NCBI RefSeq assembly: GCF_019396345.1
Contig: NZ_JAHKRM010000009.1
Span: 248,001-312,000 of the forward strand
Source of the DNA: Nonomuraea guangzhouensis
Lineage (GTDB): Bacteria; Actinomycetota; Actinomycetes; Streptosporangiales; Streptosporangiaceae
Direction of reading: 5' to 3'
Length of the DNA stretch: 64,000 bases
Under the pieces are notes generated by a model, which did not search any database, was not told the origin of the DNA, and saw only the letters and a list, made by a program, of their open reading frames with translations. Both the position numbers and the translations under genes were made by a program. Below are positions 44,882 through 53,603 of this stretch, piece by piece (positions within the stretch are counted from its first letter, which is position 1; the number at the start of each line of letters is the position of its first letter).

Positions 44882-45532
44882 TCAGTAGCCGACGGCGAAG
44901 CGCTGCCGGCGGTGGCCAGGCTGCTCGATCTCGTCGAGGAGGGCGACCGCGTAGTCCTCCACGGAGATGGTGCTGTTGCCGTCGTCGTCGGTGATGAGGT
45001 CGTCCAGGGCGGTACGGTAGCTGCCGGTACGGGCACCGGGCTCGATCATGGCCGCGGGGCTGATGTTGGTCCAGTCGACGTCGTCGACGGTCCGGTAGTA
45101 GTCGAGGGCGTCGCCGTGGGCGTGCATGATCTGCAGCAGGAAGTCGGGCAGGCCCGGAGCGTCCCACACCTGCCTGCCGTCGGGGGTGCGCAGGGACCCG
45201 GCGCCGCCGACGGTGATCAGGCGGGGTGCCTGCTCGCCGAGGGTCCGCAGCCCTTCGGTGAGGGCGACGGCGGCAGGCTTGATGGTGGCGATGTGGCCGG
45301 GGCCGTCACCGCCGCCGACAGCGCTGACGACGACGTCGTGGCCCTTCGCGGCGGCGACGACCGACTGGGGGTCGAGGACGTCGCCGGTGGTGACAGCCAG
45401 GTTCGCTTGGCGTTCGGTGACCTTGGCACGGTCGCGGACGACGGCGGTGACGGTGTGGCCGCGGTCGAGGGCCTCGCGGACGATGGCGGAGCCGATGGTG
45501 CCGTTGGCGCCGAAGACAGCGATGTTCGTCAT
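44882..45532 (-). CDS. NAD(P)H-binding SDR-like protein (NmrA/YwnB type)
   Basis: This is a 216-aa protein. The frame is open upstream to 45850, but the ATG at 45532 has AAGGAG at the right distance and gives the Rossmann start MTNIAVFGANGTIGS (residues 1-15). TVTAVVRDRAKV and VVVSAVGGGDG are the usual strand 2 and strand 4 regions. This compact family binds NAD(P)H and includes flavin- and quinone-reductase-like proteins such as YwnB. It follows the DsbA-like gene by 14 bases on the same strand, so they form an operon. The AraC gene diverges from that operon and may control it. Confidence 0.87.
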   Translation of the reverse strand: MTNIAVFGANGTIGSAIVREALDRGHTVTAVVRDRAKVTERQANLAVTTGDVLDPQSVVAAAKGHDVVVSAVGGGDGPGHIATIKPAAVALTEGLRTLGEQAPRLITVGGAGSLRTPDGRQVWDAPGLPDFLLQIMHAHGDALDYYRTVDDVDWTNISPAAMIEPGARTGSYRTALDDLITDDDGNSTISVEDYAVALLDEIEQPGHRRQRFAVGY

Positions 45533-45546
45533 GGCAGTGTTCTCCT

Positions 45547-46212
45547 TCATGATCTTGTCGTGGTAGTCAGGTGGGCGGAGTCGGGGGCCAGGTGCCGGTC
45601 GAGGGCCTCGGTGAGCTGGACGGCGCTGGAGATCGGTCCGCCGAGCCGGTGGATGCCGGTGGGGGTGTGCAGGAGCAGGGTCGGGTAGGCGTCGACGCCG
45701 AGCCGGCGCAGTTCCCGGAAGCCGCTTTCGGCTTCGGTGCGGGTGGCCGGGTCGAGGAAGGCTTCGATCACGGCGTTGGTGTCGAGGCCGTACCCGGCGG
45801 CGATGGACCGGTACACGTCGAGGTCGGAGAGGCTGTGGCCGTCGACGCACCAGACGCGCTGGAGGGCGCTCGCCAGTTCCAGGATGCGTCCGGGAGCCTG
45901 GCGGCTCAGCGCGACCAGGCCGACGGCTGCGTCGGTGGAGTCCAGCACCAGGGTCCCCTCGGCCACGGCGCGATGGTAGCCCTCACCGAAGGTGACCCCG
46001 GTGGCGGCGGCGATACGCCGGCTGGCGTCCGGGATGTGCGGATACGCCGCCACCGGCAGGGCGCGCGGGCCGGAGAAGAGACCCCCGGACAACACCCGCA
46101 GATCGATACGGTCCGCGTTGCCGTCAGCGAACTGCCGCAGCGCCGGGCCCAAGCCGTAGCACCAGCCGCAGTAGGCGTCGAACGCGTACGTCAGACGGAT
46201 ACGGTCTGCCAT
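45547..46212 (-). CDS. DsbA-family thioredoxin-fold oxidoreductase
   Basis: This is a 221-aa protein. The ATG at 46212 has a perfect AGGAGG six bases before it. The thioredoxin-fold active site is YCGWCYG, a CxxC pair at about residues 15-18. The cis-Pro region appears as VDAYPTLLLHTPTG near the C-terminus. The insert between them is helical, as in DsbA/FrnE and 2-hydroxychromene-2-carboxylate isomerase relatives. No signal peptide is present, so it works in the cytosol, like FrnE-type proteins in oxidative stress. It is the first gene of a two-gene operon with the NmrA-like gene. Confidence 0.88.
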   Translation of the reverse strand: MADRIRLTYAFDAYCGWCYGLGPALRQFADGNADRIDLRVLSGGLFSGPRALPVAAYPHIPDASRRIAAATGVTFGEGYHRAVAEGTLVLDSTDAAVGLVALSRQAPGRILELASALQRVWCVDGHSLSDLDVYRSIAAGYGLDTNAVIEAFLDPATRTEAESGFRELRRLGVDAYPTLLLHTPTGIHRLGGPISSAVQLTEALDRHLAPDSAHLTTTTRS

Positions 46213-46352
46213 TCCGGGCCTCCTGACATTGGTAGAAGTCAGTCATCGATATCGGCCGGGAGCCGCGACGTCCTTGCCGTCGCATATGCTCTCGACTGAT
46301 GTCAAACATAGGAGCTGCGAAAGGTTCCGCCCAGGTACGGTGAGGACTCATC

Positions 46353-47270
46353 GTGGTGAAAAACGGACACAAAGCGATCCCGGAGATCCAGTACGTCCCG
46401 CCGGCGGCCGGCGCGGTCGGTGTCGAGGTGATGCCGATCGCCGAACTGCGCCGCCGCATGCATCACCACGGCGGGGCGGACGGCGCCCAGGACGCCGAGG
46501 GAGCCGGCGGCGCCCAGCGCCCGGACTTCCACCTGCTTCTCACGGTGGAACAGGGGCTGCTGTGGCACATGGTCGACTTCGCCGACTACGCCGTCACCGA
46601 CAGCACCTGGCTGTGGGTCCGCCCCGGCCAGGTACAGCGCTTCGGCGACCTCAGCGCGGCGACCGGCACTCTGGTGCTGTTCCAGCCCGACTTCCTCGAC
46701 CCCGCCACCGCCACCGACGTCCGCCTTGACGACCCCTTCGGACGCACCCTGTGGCAGATCACCGGAGAGGACGCCCCCGCCCTGCGCCGGGCCCTCGACC
46801 ACCTCGCCCACGAATACGGCACCACGCACATGCCGGCCCCCACCCGCTCTGCCATCCTCCAGCGGCTGCTCGCCGTACTCCTGCTGCGCCTGACCCACTT
46901 GACCGCACCCGTGGGCACCCTGCCCGCCGAGCACACGGAGACCTTCCAGCGCTTCCGCGCCGCCGTCGAAACCACCTTCACCCGGGCCCGCGACGTCGGA
47001 CACTACGCACGTGTCCTCGGATACTCGACGCGCACCTTGACCCGGGCCGCGCTCGCCGCGGCCGGCGTCGGCGCCAAGGAGTTCATCGACCGTCGCGTCG
47101 TCCTGGAGGCCAAACGCCTCCTCGCCCACGGCGACGAACCCGTCGCGAGCATCGGGGTCCGCCTCGGCTTCCTCGACACCAGCAACTTCGTCAAATACTT
47201 CATCCAGCGCACCGGCACCACACCAGCCACCTTCCGTAGCCGGTACCGCCCGGCCCGGGCCGCCCGCTGA
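46353..47270 (+). CDS. AraC-family transcriptional regulator
   Basis: This is a 305-aa protein. The first of two consecutive GTG codons (46353) has GAGGA about six bases upstream. Residues 1-180 are a cupin-like sensor (FHLLLTVEQGLLWHMVDF, WLWVRPGQVQRFGDL). Residues about 205-300 are the AraC double HTH (RDVGHYARVLGYSTRTLTRAA, then VASIGVRLGFLDTSNFVKYF). It is divergent from the DsbA/NmrA pair across 140 bases, which it probably regulates. A TGACAT...ATGTCA symmetry in that gap is the only operator-like element noticed. Confidence 0.9.
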   Translation: MVKNGHKAIPEIQYVPPAAGAVGVEVMPIAELRRRMHHHGGADGAQDAEGAGGAQRPDFHLLLTVEQGLLWHMVDFADYAVTDSTWLWVRPGQVQRFGDLSAATGTLVLFQPDFLDPATATDVRLDDPFGRTLWQITGEDAPALRRALDHLAHEYGTTHMPAPTRSAILQRLLAVLLLRLTHLTAPVGTLPAEHTETFQRFRAAVETTFTRARDVGHYARVLGYSTRTLTRAALAAAGVGAKEFIDRRVVLEAKRLLAHGDEPVASIGVRLGFLDTSNFVKYFIQRTGTTPATFRSRYRPARAAR

Positions 47271-47466
47271 AGCCGCCAGACGTACCTTCCTTCACGCCGG
47301 CAGCAGCGGCGCCGTCCACGAAGGACGAGGCGCGGTGCGCTCTCTGGGCGCGATCACTGAGAATCGCCGGCACACCGGGCAAAGGCGCTGATCATGACCC
47401 GATCCTGGCGATGCACGGCACTCGGCCCTCTTTTCGTTTCTTGCTCCGCCCTCATACGTTCCAGGC

Positions 47467-48054
47467 ATGAACGACCTACTCGCCCTGCCCACGGGGCTGC
47501 TGGCCGACGCGAGCCTCGCCCTCGTACAGAAGACGGAGAGCACGCCGATCGCCGACCACAGCATCCGCAGCTTCCTGTTCGCCCGCCTGTTGGCCGAGCA
47601 GGAAGGCTGCCTGAACGACGCGGCTTACGACGAGAACCTGCTCTTCGCCGCCTGCGTGATGCACGACCTGGGGCTGGGCACCCTCGCGGCCGGCCAGGCC
47701 CGGTTCGAGGTGGAAGGCGCCGATCTGGCGGCATCCGTGCTGACCGAGCACGGCATCGCCGCGGCGGACGTCGACCGGGTGTGGGAAGCGATCGCCCTGC
47801 ACTCCTCCGTAGGCATTGCCGACCGGCGCGGACTGCTGACCTACCTGACCCACAAAGGTGTCTTCACCGACGCCGGCCACTTCACCGACCTCGTCGCCGC
47901 GATGCTCCAGCCGATCTACGCCACATACCCCCGACCCGCCGATTTGCGCTTCATGCAGGACGCGATCGTCGAGCATGCCGCCCGCTCCCAGGCCGCCGCA
48001 CCGCCGTACTCAGTCGCAGCCTGGTACCTGCACCAGCGACGAGCCGAAGGGTGA
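47467..48054 (+). CDS. HD-domain protein, paralogue of 41712
   Basis: This is a 195-aa protein. Metal-binding residues follow the HD pattern: IADHSIRSFLFARLL, FAACVMHDLG with the HD pair, and WEAIALHSSVG. It shares long stretches with the protein at 41712-42377 (start MNDxLAL, LNDAAYDENLLFAA, VEGADLAASVLT, DVDRVWEAIALH, LLTYLTHKGVFTD), so the two arose by duplication. Upstream 47271-47466 (196 bases) is gene-free. No close regulator lies next to this copy except the AraC gene before it. The enzymatic activity is unknown. Confidence 0.85.
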   Translation: MNDLLALPTGLLADASLALVQKTESTPIADHSIRSFLFARLLAEQEGCLNDAAYDENLLFAACVMHDLGLGTLAAGQARFEVEGADLAASVLTEHGIAAADVDRVWEAIALHSSVGIADRRGLLTYLTHKGVFTDAGHFTDLVAAMLQPIYATYPRPADLRFMQDAIVEHAARSQAAAPPYSVAAWYLHQRRAEG

Positions 48055-48200
48055 CCTCTGTCCTGCCGCCATGAGGAGCGCGTCCATGGCCGTGTCGAAT
48101 TCAAGCCGGCTGGACAGCGTTCCGCTGATCGTGTCGATGTAGACGCGCTCGCATCCGGCGTCGGTGAGACGGACGCGCCGGCTGCCGGGGTTCTGGTCAT
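48055..48200 (-). pseudogene. Tn3-type serine resolvase remnant
   Basis: On the minus strand one frame reads VRLTDAGCERVYIDTISGTL and RLEFDTAMDALL, matching the N-terminal catalytic-domain segment of Tn3-family resolvases/invertases that normally reads GxxxxFxDxxSG...RPxLxxxLxxL. The catalytic Ser segment and the C-terminal HTH are missing on either side. It is a short internal fragment. A degenerate Tn3 transposase lies 2 kb away (50.3-51.5 kb), so both may come from the same element. Confidence 0.6.
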
Positions 48201-48247
48201 GGGTGGAGACCCGCCCGGCTAACGGTCCTTTGCCGTCACTCAGGGTC

Positions 48248-48850
48248 CTACGCCGGTCGTCGTTGCACGGCGTCGGCGATGGCCGCCGTCACGAACTTGT
48301 TGACGACCGCCGTGTCCGGCGGGCCGGGGTCGCGGTCGGCGAACAGGAGATGCCCGCCACCGACCAGGGAGAGGGTGAGTGAGTCGATGTCGGCGTCGGC
48401 CGCGATGCGGCCCAGTTCACGCTCGTCAGCCAGATAGCCGGAGATCGCGGCCGTGGCCTGGGCGAGGATCGCCATGCCGCCTCCAGGTCTGGCTTGCCGC
48501 AGCCGTGCGCGCAGCTCATCCCGGAAAGTGATGAGCGGGATGATGGCCATCGGAATCGGTCCGAACAGGATGGTCAGCGCGCTGGTGAGGTTGTCGGCCA
48601 CCGTGCCGGTGCCGACGGACTCGCGCAGCGCACTCGCCCGCGTCTCGAGCTGTGCGGCCTGGTCGAGTACGAGGTCGGTGAGGAAGGCGTCGAAGTCGGT
48701 GAAGTACCGGTGCAGGACGCCTTTGGCGCAGTCCGCCTCGTCGGTGACGGCCCGGCTGGTCAGCCCGTTCGGCCCGTCCCGCAGAAGCACGCGTTCGGCA
48801 GCGTCGAACAGCTGCTGCCGCGCGTCGCGAAGGTGCACTCCAGTCGGCAC
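48248..48850 (-). CDS. TetR-family transcriptional regulator
   Basis: This is a 200-aa regulator. The GTG at 48850 has AAAGGA seven bases upstream. The HTH is RQQLFDAAERVLLRDGPNGL with TSRAVTDEADCAKGVLHRYF (about residues 10-55). The rest is a helical ligand-binding domain. Upstream at 48895-48930 lies a clear double dyad that fits a TetR operator. Its neighbour on the other side is a decayed AhpD-like gene, which may have been its original target. Confidence 0.92.
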   Translation of the reverse strand: MPTGVHLRDARQQLFDAAERVLLRDGPNGLTSRAVTDEADCAKGVLHRYFTDFDAFLTDLVLDQAAQLETRASALRESVGTGTVADNLTSALTILFGPIPMAIIPLITFRDELRARLRQARPGGGMAILAQATAAISGYLADERELGRIAADADIDSLTLSLVGGGHLLFADRDPGPPDTAVVNKFVTAAIADAVQRRPA

Positions 48851-48894
48851 TCAGAGATCCTTTCGTGCGTCAACCCGCTGACATCCGCTGCTTA

Positions 48895-48930
48895 GTGGGC
48901 ATGCGCCCACTTAGGTGGGCACATGCCCAT
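48895..48930. promoter_or_regulatory. Double-dyad operator upstream of TetR
   Basis: GTGGGC-atgc-GCCCAC (48895-48910) is followed after ttag by a second site, TGGGCA-ca-TGCCCA (48916-48929). The two dyads are also mirror images of each other, so the whole 36 bases fold into one larger inverted repeat. It sits between the TetR start (48850) and the AhpD-like remnant. Confidence 0.65.
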
Positions 48931-48938
48931 ACTACCTC

Positions 48939-49335
48939 GAGAGCAATCAGAACCATCCCCAGCGGAGTCGCACAAGGCCCGGCGGTCGAGCTGTCCATCT
49001 GCGGGCCGACCAGATCAACGGCTGCAGCCCGTGTGTGTTCCTAGGCGTCCAGTCGGCGAAGAAGCATGGAGAGACCGAGGAGCGGCTGCACAACGTGGTC
49101 ACCTGGCGCGAGACCCCGTTCTTCACCGAGGAGGAGCGGGCAGCGCTCGCGCTGACCGAGGCCGCCACCCGGATCCAGGACGGCGCGCCGGGCGTGACGA
49201 CGAGATCTGGGACACTGCTGCCACCCACCTCGACGAGAACCAGAAGTCCGAGATCACGAAAAGAACATCGCAATCACCAACTTGTTCAAACGGATCAACC
49301 ACACGATCCGGGAGCAGGCCGGCAAGATCTGGTGA
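48939..49335 (+). pseudogene. AhpD-like carboxymuconolactone decarboxylase remnant
   Basis: Blocks of a CMD/AhpD alkylhydroperoxidase appear in three frames: GPAVELS, then LRADQINGCSPCVFLG (with the CxxC redox pair), then GETEERLHNVVTWRETPFFT and AALALTEAATRI, then DEIWDTAATHLDENQKSEI, and finally NLFKRINHTIREQAGKIW and stop. Each junction needs a frameshift (at least three). The order and spacing fit the whole family, so the gene has decayed in place rather than been truncated. It is divergent from the TetR gene. Confidence 0.7.
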
Positions 49336-49505
49336 AGGCGGGCGGGCGTCATCCGTCCAGAGGCCGCAGTGGCGACGTGGCGAAGGACGTGATCGGCCAG
49401 CTCCACCGCTGACCGATCCGACGCCACTTCTGGCAGACCCCTATCCTGGGCTCCCACCTTCGGGTGACCGCCGACAACCATCCCTTTGATGATCATCAGG
49501 GGCAC

Positions 49506-50111
49506 ATGACGATGAGCAACGAACTACTGGAACTGACCGTTACCGATGCCCGAGCCTGGCGGGAGTGGCTCAGCAGGCACCACGACAGCTCGGCAGGGGT
49601 GTGGCTGGTCCTCGCCAAGCAGAACACGACCCGGCCCACCAGCCTGACCTATGACCAGGCACTCGACGAGGCCCTGTGCCACGGCTGGATCGATGGTCGG
49701 CTACGACGGCGGGATGAGATCACCTTCTGCCGGCGCTTCACCCCTCGCGGAAGGCAAAGTCTCTGGTCAGTGCGGAATGTTTCCATCGTCACCCGTCTGA
49801 TCAGCGAGGGCCGGATGCATCCGGCCGGAATGACCGAGGTCGAACGCGCCAAGGCCGACGGCCGCTGGGACACGGCCTACGCGGGACAAGCCGGCATCGA
49901 GGTACCAGCCGACCTGGCCGCCGCATTGGCCGCGAAACCCCAGGCACAAGCGATGTTCGACATCCTCACCTCCCAAAACCGCTACGCCATTCTCTATCGG
50001 ATCGCGAACGCCAAACGCGCCGAGACCCGAGCCCGCCGCATAACCCAGTTCGTTGACATGCTCGCCCGCGGCGAAGCGATCCACCCACAAAAGCGCGCCC
50101 TCGGCAGTTGA
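49506..50111 (+). CDS. YdeI/OmpD-associated-family protein
   Basis: This is a 201-aa protein. The ATG at 49506 has AGGGG upstream and is preferred over the ATG at 49464. The N-terminal part (ARAWREWLSRHHDSSAGVWLVL, then TYDQALDEALCHGWID) is the hallmark of the YdeI/OmdA family, which has been linked to bacteriocin resistance in some species. The domain is followed by ITFCRRFTPRGRQSLW and a C-terminal YdeI-type tail (RIANAKRAETRARRI). It is probably cytosolic. It stands alone between the AhpD and Tn3 remnants, with no operon partner. Confidence 0.85.
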   Translation: MTMSNELLELTVTDARAWREWLSRHHDSSAGVWLVLAKQNTTRPTSLTYDQALDEALCHGWIDGRLRRRDEITFCRRFTPRGRQSLWSVRNVSIVTRLISEGRMHPAGMTEVERAKADGRWDTAYAGQAGIEVPADLAAALAAKPQAQAMFDILTSQNRYAILYRIANAKRAETRARRITQFVDMLARGEAIHPQKRALGS

Positions 50112-50299
50112 ATGCGGGCCCACTCCTCTCCCGCCTCGCTCCTCCAAGCCCACGCACATGGCGGCTCGGCGTTCGGCCGGACCCGGAACCCTACCCAGCC
50201 CCCAATAACCCGTCATGGGCGCAGGCTCGGCTCAACAGCGGCCGGGCGCAAGGAGCACCAGCCGCCTCCGTCGAGTTTGGCGAGCTCGCGCAGGTTTTG

Positions 50300-51550
50300 A
50301 CGGCGAGCTGGTAGTACTCGGTCGTCCACGTGATGACCGCGTTGGTCAGCACCGTCAGGCATCACGCTTGTTCGCTCTGGTCGGCAAGGTGCGGCGTGGT
50401 GATGGTGGCCTGCTGGGCGTAGTGCAGGTCCCGGGGCAGCGCGTGCAGGCTTTCGCCTTTGTTCAACTGTCGCCCGATCCGCCGGCGATAGGAGGGATCC
50501 CACAGATACTTCGCGGCGTGGACCGTGCGGCGCAAGGTGCCTCATTCCTTCAGCGCGGCCGCCAGGGTGTTCTGCCGGGAGGCGGCCGACCATTTGCCGA
50601 CCACCAGCGACACGGTCGCCTGCCCGTACTTGAGCGATCCGGCCATGCGCAGCAGGTCGGGCCAGCAGTCGGCGACCAGTGCTTCGTTCCAGCGGGCGCC
50701 CAGCTGCGGACCGGCGTGCGGGTGGCGCTTGGCCGTCTCGGTGGGGGTCGGTGGCGTTTCCCAGCAGCTCATCGAGTACGAACTGGGCCTCCCGCTGGGT
50801 CGGGATGAGGATCTTGGTGCCGTAGGTGACGTGCTGGTCGGACACGTGGGTGTAGGTGGACAGCACCTTCCCGCCGTGGATGGGCATCTCCCGGGCGGTG
50901 GTCGACTTGCCGCGCACGGGGAAACGCTGCCCGTCGGGAGGAGGACATGGTGCCGCCGCCGAACACTCCTGCCGGCTCCAGACCGTGATGGTGGTTGATG
51001 ATGCAGGTGTTGGCCTCGCGCAGCGTGTCCTCGCGTACGTACCACTCCATCGTCCAGGCCAAGACGTCGTAGGGGACGCCGCATGCCTCGACATGCGCGC
51101 CACGCCCAGGTTGGTGGCCATCGCGATCAACACGGCCAGTGCGTACGTCCAGCTCGATCAGCAACGAGGCGAACGGCAGCATCCCGGCCAGCTCGTCCTT
51201 CAGCTCCCCGGCCTCGGCAGGACATCCTCGGCCGCGAGCTTGGGGATCACCAAATTGTCATCACCGTCCAACCGGACCGCGCCGCGCCGCGCCGGCCAGG
51301 ATCTTCTCCAGCTCCGCCAGCGCGGCGTGCAGCTCCTCCTACCCTGGGCCAGGGCGTCAGCGGCCGTGGCTGGCCTGCCGACCAGCGCGCAGAACGCGGC
51401 CTGCTTGGGCCGCCACTGCTCGGGTGTGTACAGGTAGGTCGACGGGTCAGCGAACCGGCGCGATCCCGGCACGAAGATGTCCCCGGACCGGTGTCCGTCC
51501 CGCAGGCCCAAGATCACAGACCGCCCGCCGTTCACTACGCGCTCCCACAT
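50300..51550 (-). pseudogene. Tn3-family transposase remnant (TnpA)
   Basis: Minus-strand blocks in all three frames align in order to the middle and C-terminal half of a Tn3-type TnpA: RSGDIFVPGSRRFADPSTYLY near 51480, then LVIPKLAAEDV, then TMEWYVREDTLREANTCII, then GQRFPVRGKSTTARE and YGTKILIPTQREAQFVLDEL, then LGARWNEALVADCWPDLLR and RQLNKGESLHALPRDLHYA at about 50450. The frameshifts and missing segments (the catalytic third Asp/Glu region is interrupted) show it is dead. The N-terminal half is absent, cut off near 51550. No 38-bp Tn3 terminal repeat was found. Confidence 0.75.
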
Positions 51551-51552
51551 TA

Positions 51553-51568
51553 AATTATGAATATAATT
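51553..51568. promoter_or_regulatory. Cluster operator site a (upstream of alpha/beta hydrolase remnant)
   Basis: AATTAT-gaat-ATAATT is a 6-4-6 inverted repeat, 34 bases before the hydrolase ATG. It belongs to a family of AT-rich sites with the core AYGNTCRTAAT; this one (ATGAATATAAT) is the most divergent. It forms the exact border between the Tn3 remnant and the following gene. Confidence 0.45.
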
Positions 51569-51601
51569 CAATTCTCGCAGAAGCGCAGAAGGGAAGTCAG
51601 C

Positions 51602-52430
51602 ATGGCGATCAGTCCGCAGTCGCAGCAGTTCGAGCAGTTCCTGGGAAGCGTGAGCGCGAGGTCGTCCGAGCCGGGCCTCGACCTGGCCATCGCGCGAGAC
51701 ATCGTGGATTCGCTCCAGCGTGCGTCCACCGAGCCGGAGGGCGTCACCTACGCCGAGGTGGACGCCGGCGGCGTTCCCGCCATCTGGTGCATCCCGCAGG
51801 GCGCCGACCCCGACCGGGCGCTGCTGCACTTCGCTCGTGGTCGACTTCCGGCTTGCACCCGAGAACCCCTACCCGGCGCAGCTCGACGACGCCGAGACCG
51901 CCTACCGGTGGCTGCTGTCCCAGGGCTACGAGCCCCAGAACATCGGCAGCACGGGGCACTCGATCGGGGGCACCCTCGCGGTGATGCCGCCGCTGCGGCT
52001 CCTCGCCAAAGGGGAGCCGACCCCCGGGGCCATCGTCAGCATCTCCCCTTGGTGCGACCTCACCATCCAGAACCCGACGATCAACGACAACGCGGACAAG
52101 GACATCACGCTCAGCAGGCAGAGTCTCGAGCTCTTCCGATCGGCGTGGTTGCAGGATCCCACGCTCAACTTCACCGACCCCAAAATCAGCATCCTGTCCG
52201 CGGACCTGACCGGACTGCCGCCCACGGCCCTCCTCTACGGCGACTACGAGCTTCTCGCGGGAGAGGACGCCGAGCTCGGGCGCCGGCTCTCGGACTTCAA
52301 AGTCACCTCCGAGGTCCACTCCTTGCCGCAGACCCAGCACTCGTTCATCCTCGGGGCCGGACGCGTCCCTGAGGTGGACGAGGCCATCGAGCACATGGGT
52401 CAGTGGCTCCGCCGCCATCTCGGTCGCTGA
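51602..52430 (+). pseudogene. Alpha/beta hydrolase (HSL/esterase type), deletion-frameshift
   Basis: The ATG at 51602 starts MAISPQSQQFEQFLGS and runs in frame to RALLHF near 51833. There the sequence jumps to LVVDFRLAPENPYPAQL in another frame and continues to 52430 through GHSIGG (nucleophile Ser), a LLYGDYE region with the acid and TQHSF with the His. Relatives have HGGGY and about 30 further residues between the two parts, so the oxyanion-hole motif is deleted and the frame lost. The remaining gene is nearly complete, so the event is recent. It is preceded by a cluster operator site. Confidence 0.75.
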
Positions 52431-52796
52431 CTCACGGCGCCCTCCCGGCGCCACCAACCAGCTCTACGTTCGCCGCGCCTCGGACCCGTCAGCTCGCGGG
52501 CGGGCCGAGACGCGGCCGACGCGCTCGCAGGAGCGCTGTTCGCGCGAGACAAGCAAGTCCGCGTGCGACGTCCGGCTCCGTGAGGCGTGTCGGGTGGAGA
52601 TCATCGCCACTGGCCCACCGTGCTCCTCGACCCCGGGTGGCGGTGGCGGTGGTTGTCCGGTGTTCCGGGGTCGGAACGGCGCGACAGTTGGTCCGTCTGT
52701 TCGTGTGCTTCGCGCAGTTTCCGGTCCTCGCGCATGAGGACATTGATCGTACGGACCAGCCTGGTGCATCCCATGGAGTTGTTCGAGCTCGCGGAC
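52431..52796. other. Remnant-rich spacer
   Basis: No intact gene is present. A minus-strand frame near 52600-52790 reads RLVRTINVLMREDRKLREAH, a short coiled-coil-like text that could be part of a lost recombinase-associated protein. A CCACCG/GGTGG-rich stretch around 52630-52660 is low complexity. Confidence 0.3.
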
Positions 52797-52925
52797 TCAG
52801 CTTCGCGTTGCCAGCACGCCTCGGAAGGTGCGCCGGTAGGCGAGCGGTGAGACACCGATCGCGGCGTGCAGGTGTTCCCGTAGCGACGTGCCGCCGGCGA
52901 AGGCCGAGCATTCGGGCGATGACCG
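52797..52925 (-). pseudogene. GlxA-type AraC regulator C-terminal remnant
   Basis: The minus-strand frame SLREHLHAAIGVSPLAYRRT followed by FRGVLATRS and a stop (52797-52799) is the last helix-turn-helix of an AraC/GlxA regulator (family text FGTAASLRxHFRRxLGVSPxAYRRTF). About 38 residues survive. It is fused to the tyrosine recombinase remnant at its upstream side. Confidence 0.55.
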
Positions 52926-53130
52926 GTGCTGGTGCTTGAAGGACCAGGTGCCGCAGTGCAGCGGCCCGGCTGTTGAGGGTGGCGATCTGGTGGGTTCGCA
53001 GCCGCTGCTCGACGGCGTCGGTGGTCATGGGCTGGCCGCCGCGACGGCCCGGGAAGAGCCAGCAGGAGGTCTGATTGGTCGCGGTCGTCAGGTTGAGGCG
53101 CTGCTCGAGGTGGAGCAGGAGCAGGGCGGC
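52900..53130 (-). pseudogene. Tyrosine recombinase C-terminal remnant
   Basis: On the minus strand, in one frame: HLEQRLNLTTATNQTSCWLF, then PGRRGGQPMTTDAVEQRL, then ALRHLVLQAPAPVIARMLG. This is the end of the catalytic domain of an actinobacterial site-specific integrase, where the family usually has NQTSPWLFPGRRPGQP and VLQLPAPVVADLLG. The catalytic Arg-His and Tyr segments are missing from this piece. It ends where the AraC remnant begins and starts where a SnoaL remnant begins, so the region is a mosaic. Confidence 0.6.
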
Positions 53131-53131
53131 G

Positions 53132-53275
53132 AAGGGCCACTACATCGACACACCGGGCGAACGCGGCCGGGCGGTCATCGGCCTCTTCCGAGTACGGGGC
53201 GGCAAGATCGTCGAACACTGGGACGCCTCGCAGGACGTGCCGGAGAACTCCGCCAACGACAACACGATGTACTGA
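53132..53275 (+). pseudogene. SnoaL-like (NTF2 fold) C-terminal remnant
   Basis: GHYIDTPGERGRAVIGLFRV then RGGKIVEHWDASQDVPENSA and NDNTMY-stop is the last third of a SnoaL-like polyketide-cyclase/NTF2-family protein. The rest of the protein is absent and the upstream sequence is the recombinase remnant. About 47 residues remain in one frame. Confidence 0.6.
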
Positions 53276-53519
53276 CGGCCGCGGGGGCGTCGCGACAGCC
53301 GGACGCGCTGTTCCCGGGCCGGATCCCGACGACTCCCATCGACGTACAGCGCCGACTGGCGACGCGCGCCCGACACGGTGGAAGCGCTCCGAGCGCAGTT
53401 CGTGGTGGCCGGCCAAAGACGCCGCCCGGGCCGACGACCCCGCCGACATCAGCCGCACCCGCAGCGCCTCAACCCAGGCGTCCCGTGGTTCGGCGGGGTA
53501 GGCGTCGCCGCCACCTTGC
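53276..53519. other. Gene-free spacer before the TetR cluster
   Basis: GC-rich sequence with only shadow frames. A minus-strand frame with DAWVEALRVRLMSAGSSARA is the only protein-like text and is not recognised. It ends at the AT-rich operator before TetR-A. Confidence 0.3.
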
Positions 53520-53540
53520 ATGATCGTAATATTACGTACG
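53520..53540. promoter_or_regulatory. Cluster operator site b (TetR-A promoter)
   Basis: Core ATGATCGTAAT at 53520-53530 overlaps the perfect dyad CGTAATATTACG (53525-53536), 68 bases before the TetR-A start. It fits an autoregulatory operator. Confidence 0.6.
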
Positions 53541-53603
53541 TCAGGCTATGGGCTAGGCTTGCGTAAGGGGTATTGGCCTTGTTGAGCGAATGGAGGCGTT
53601 CCT

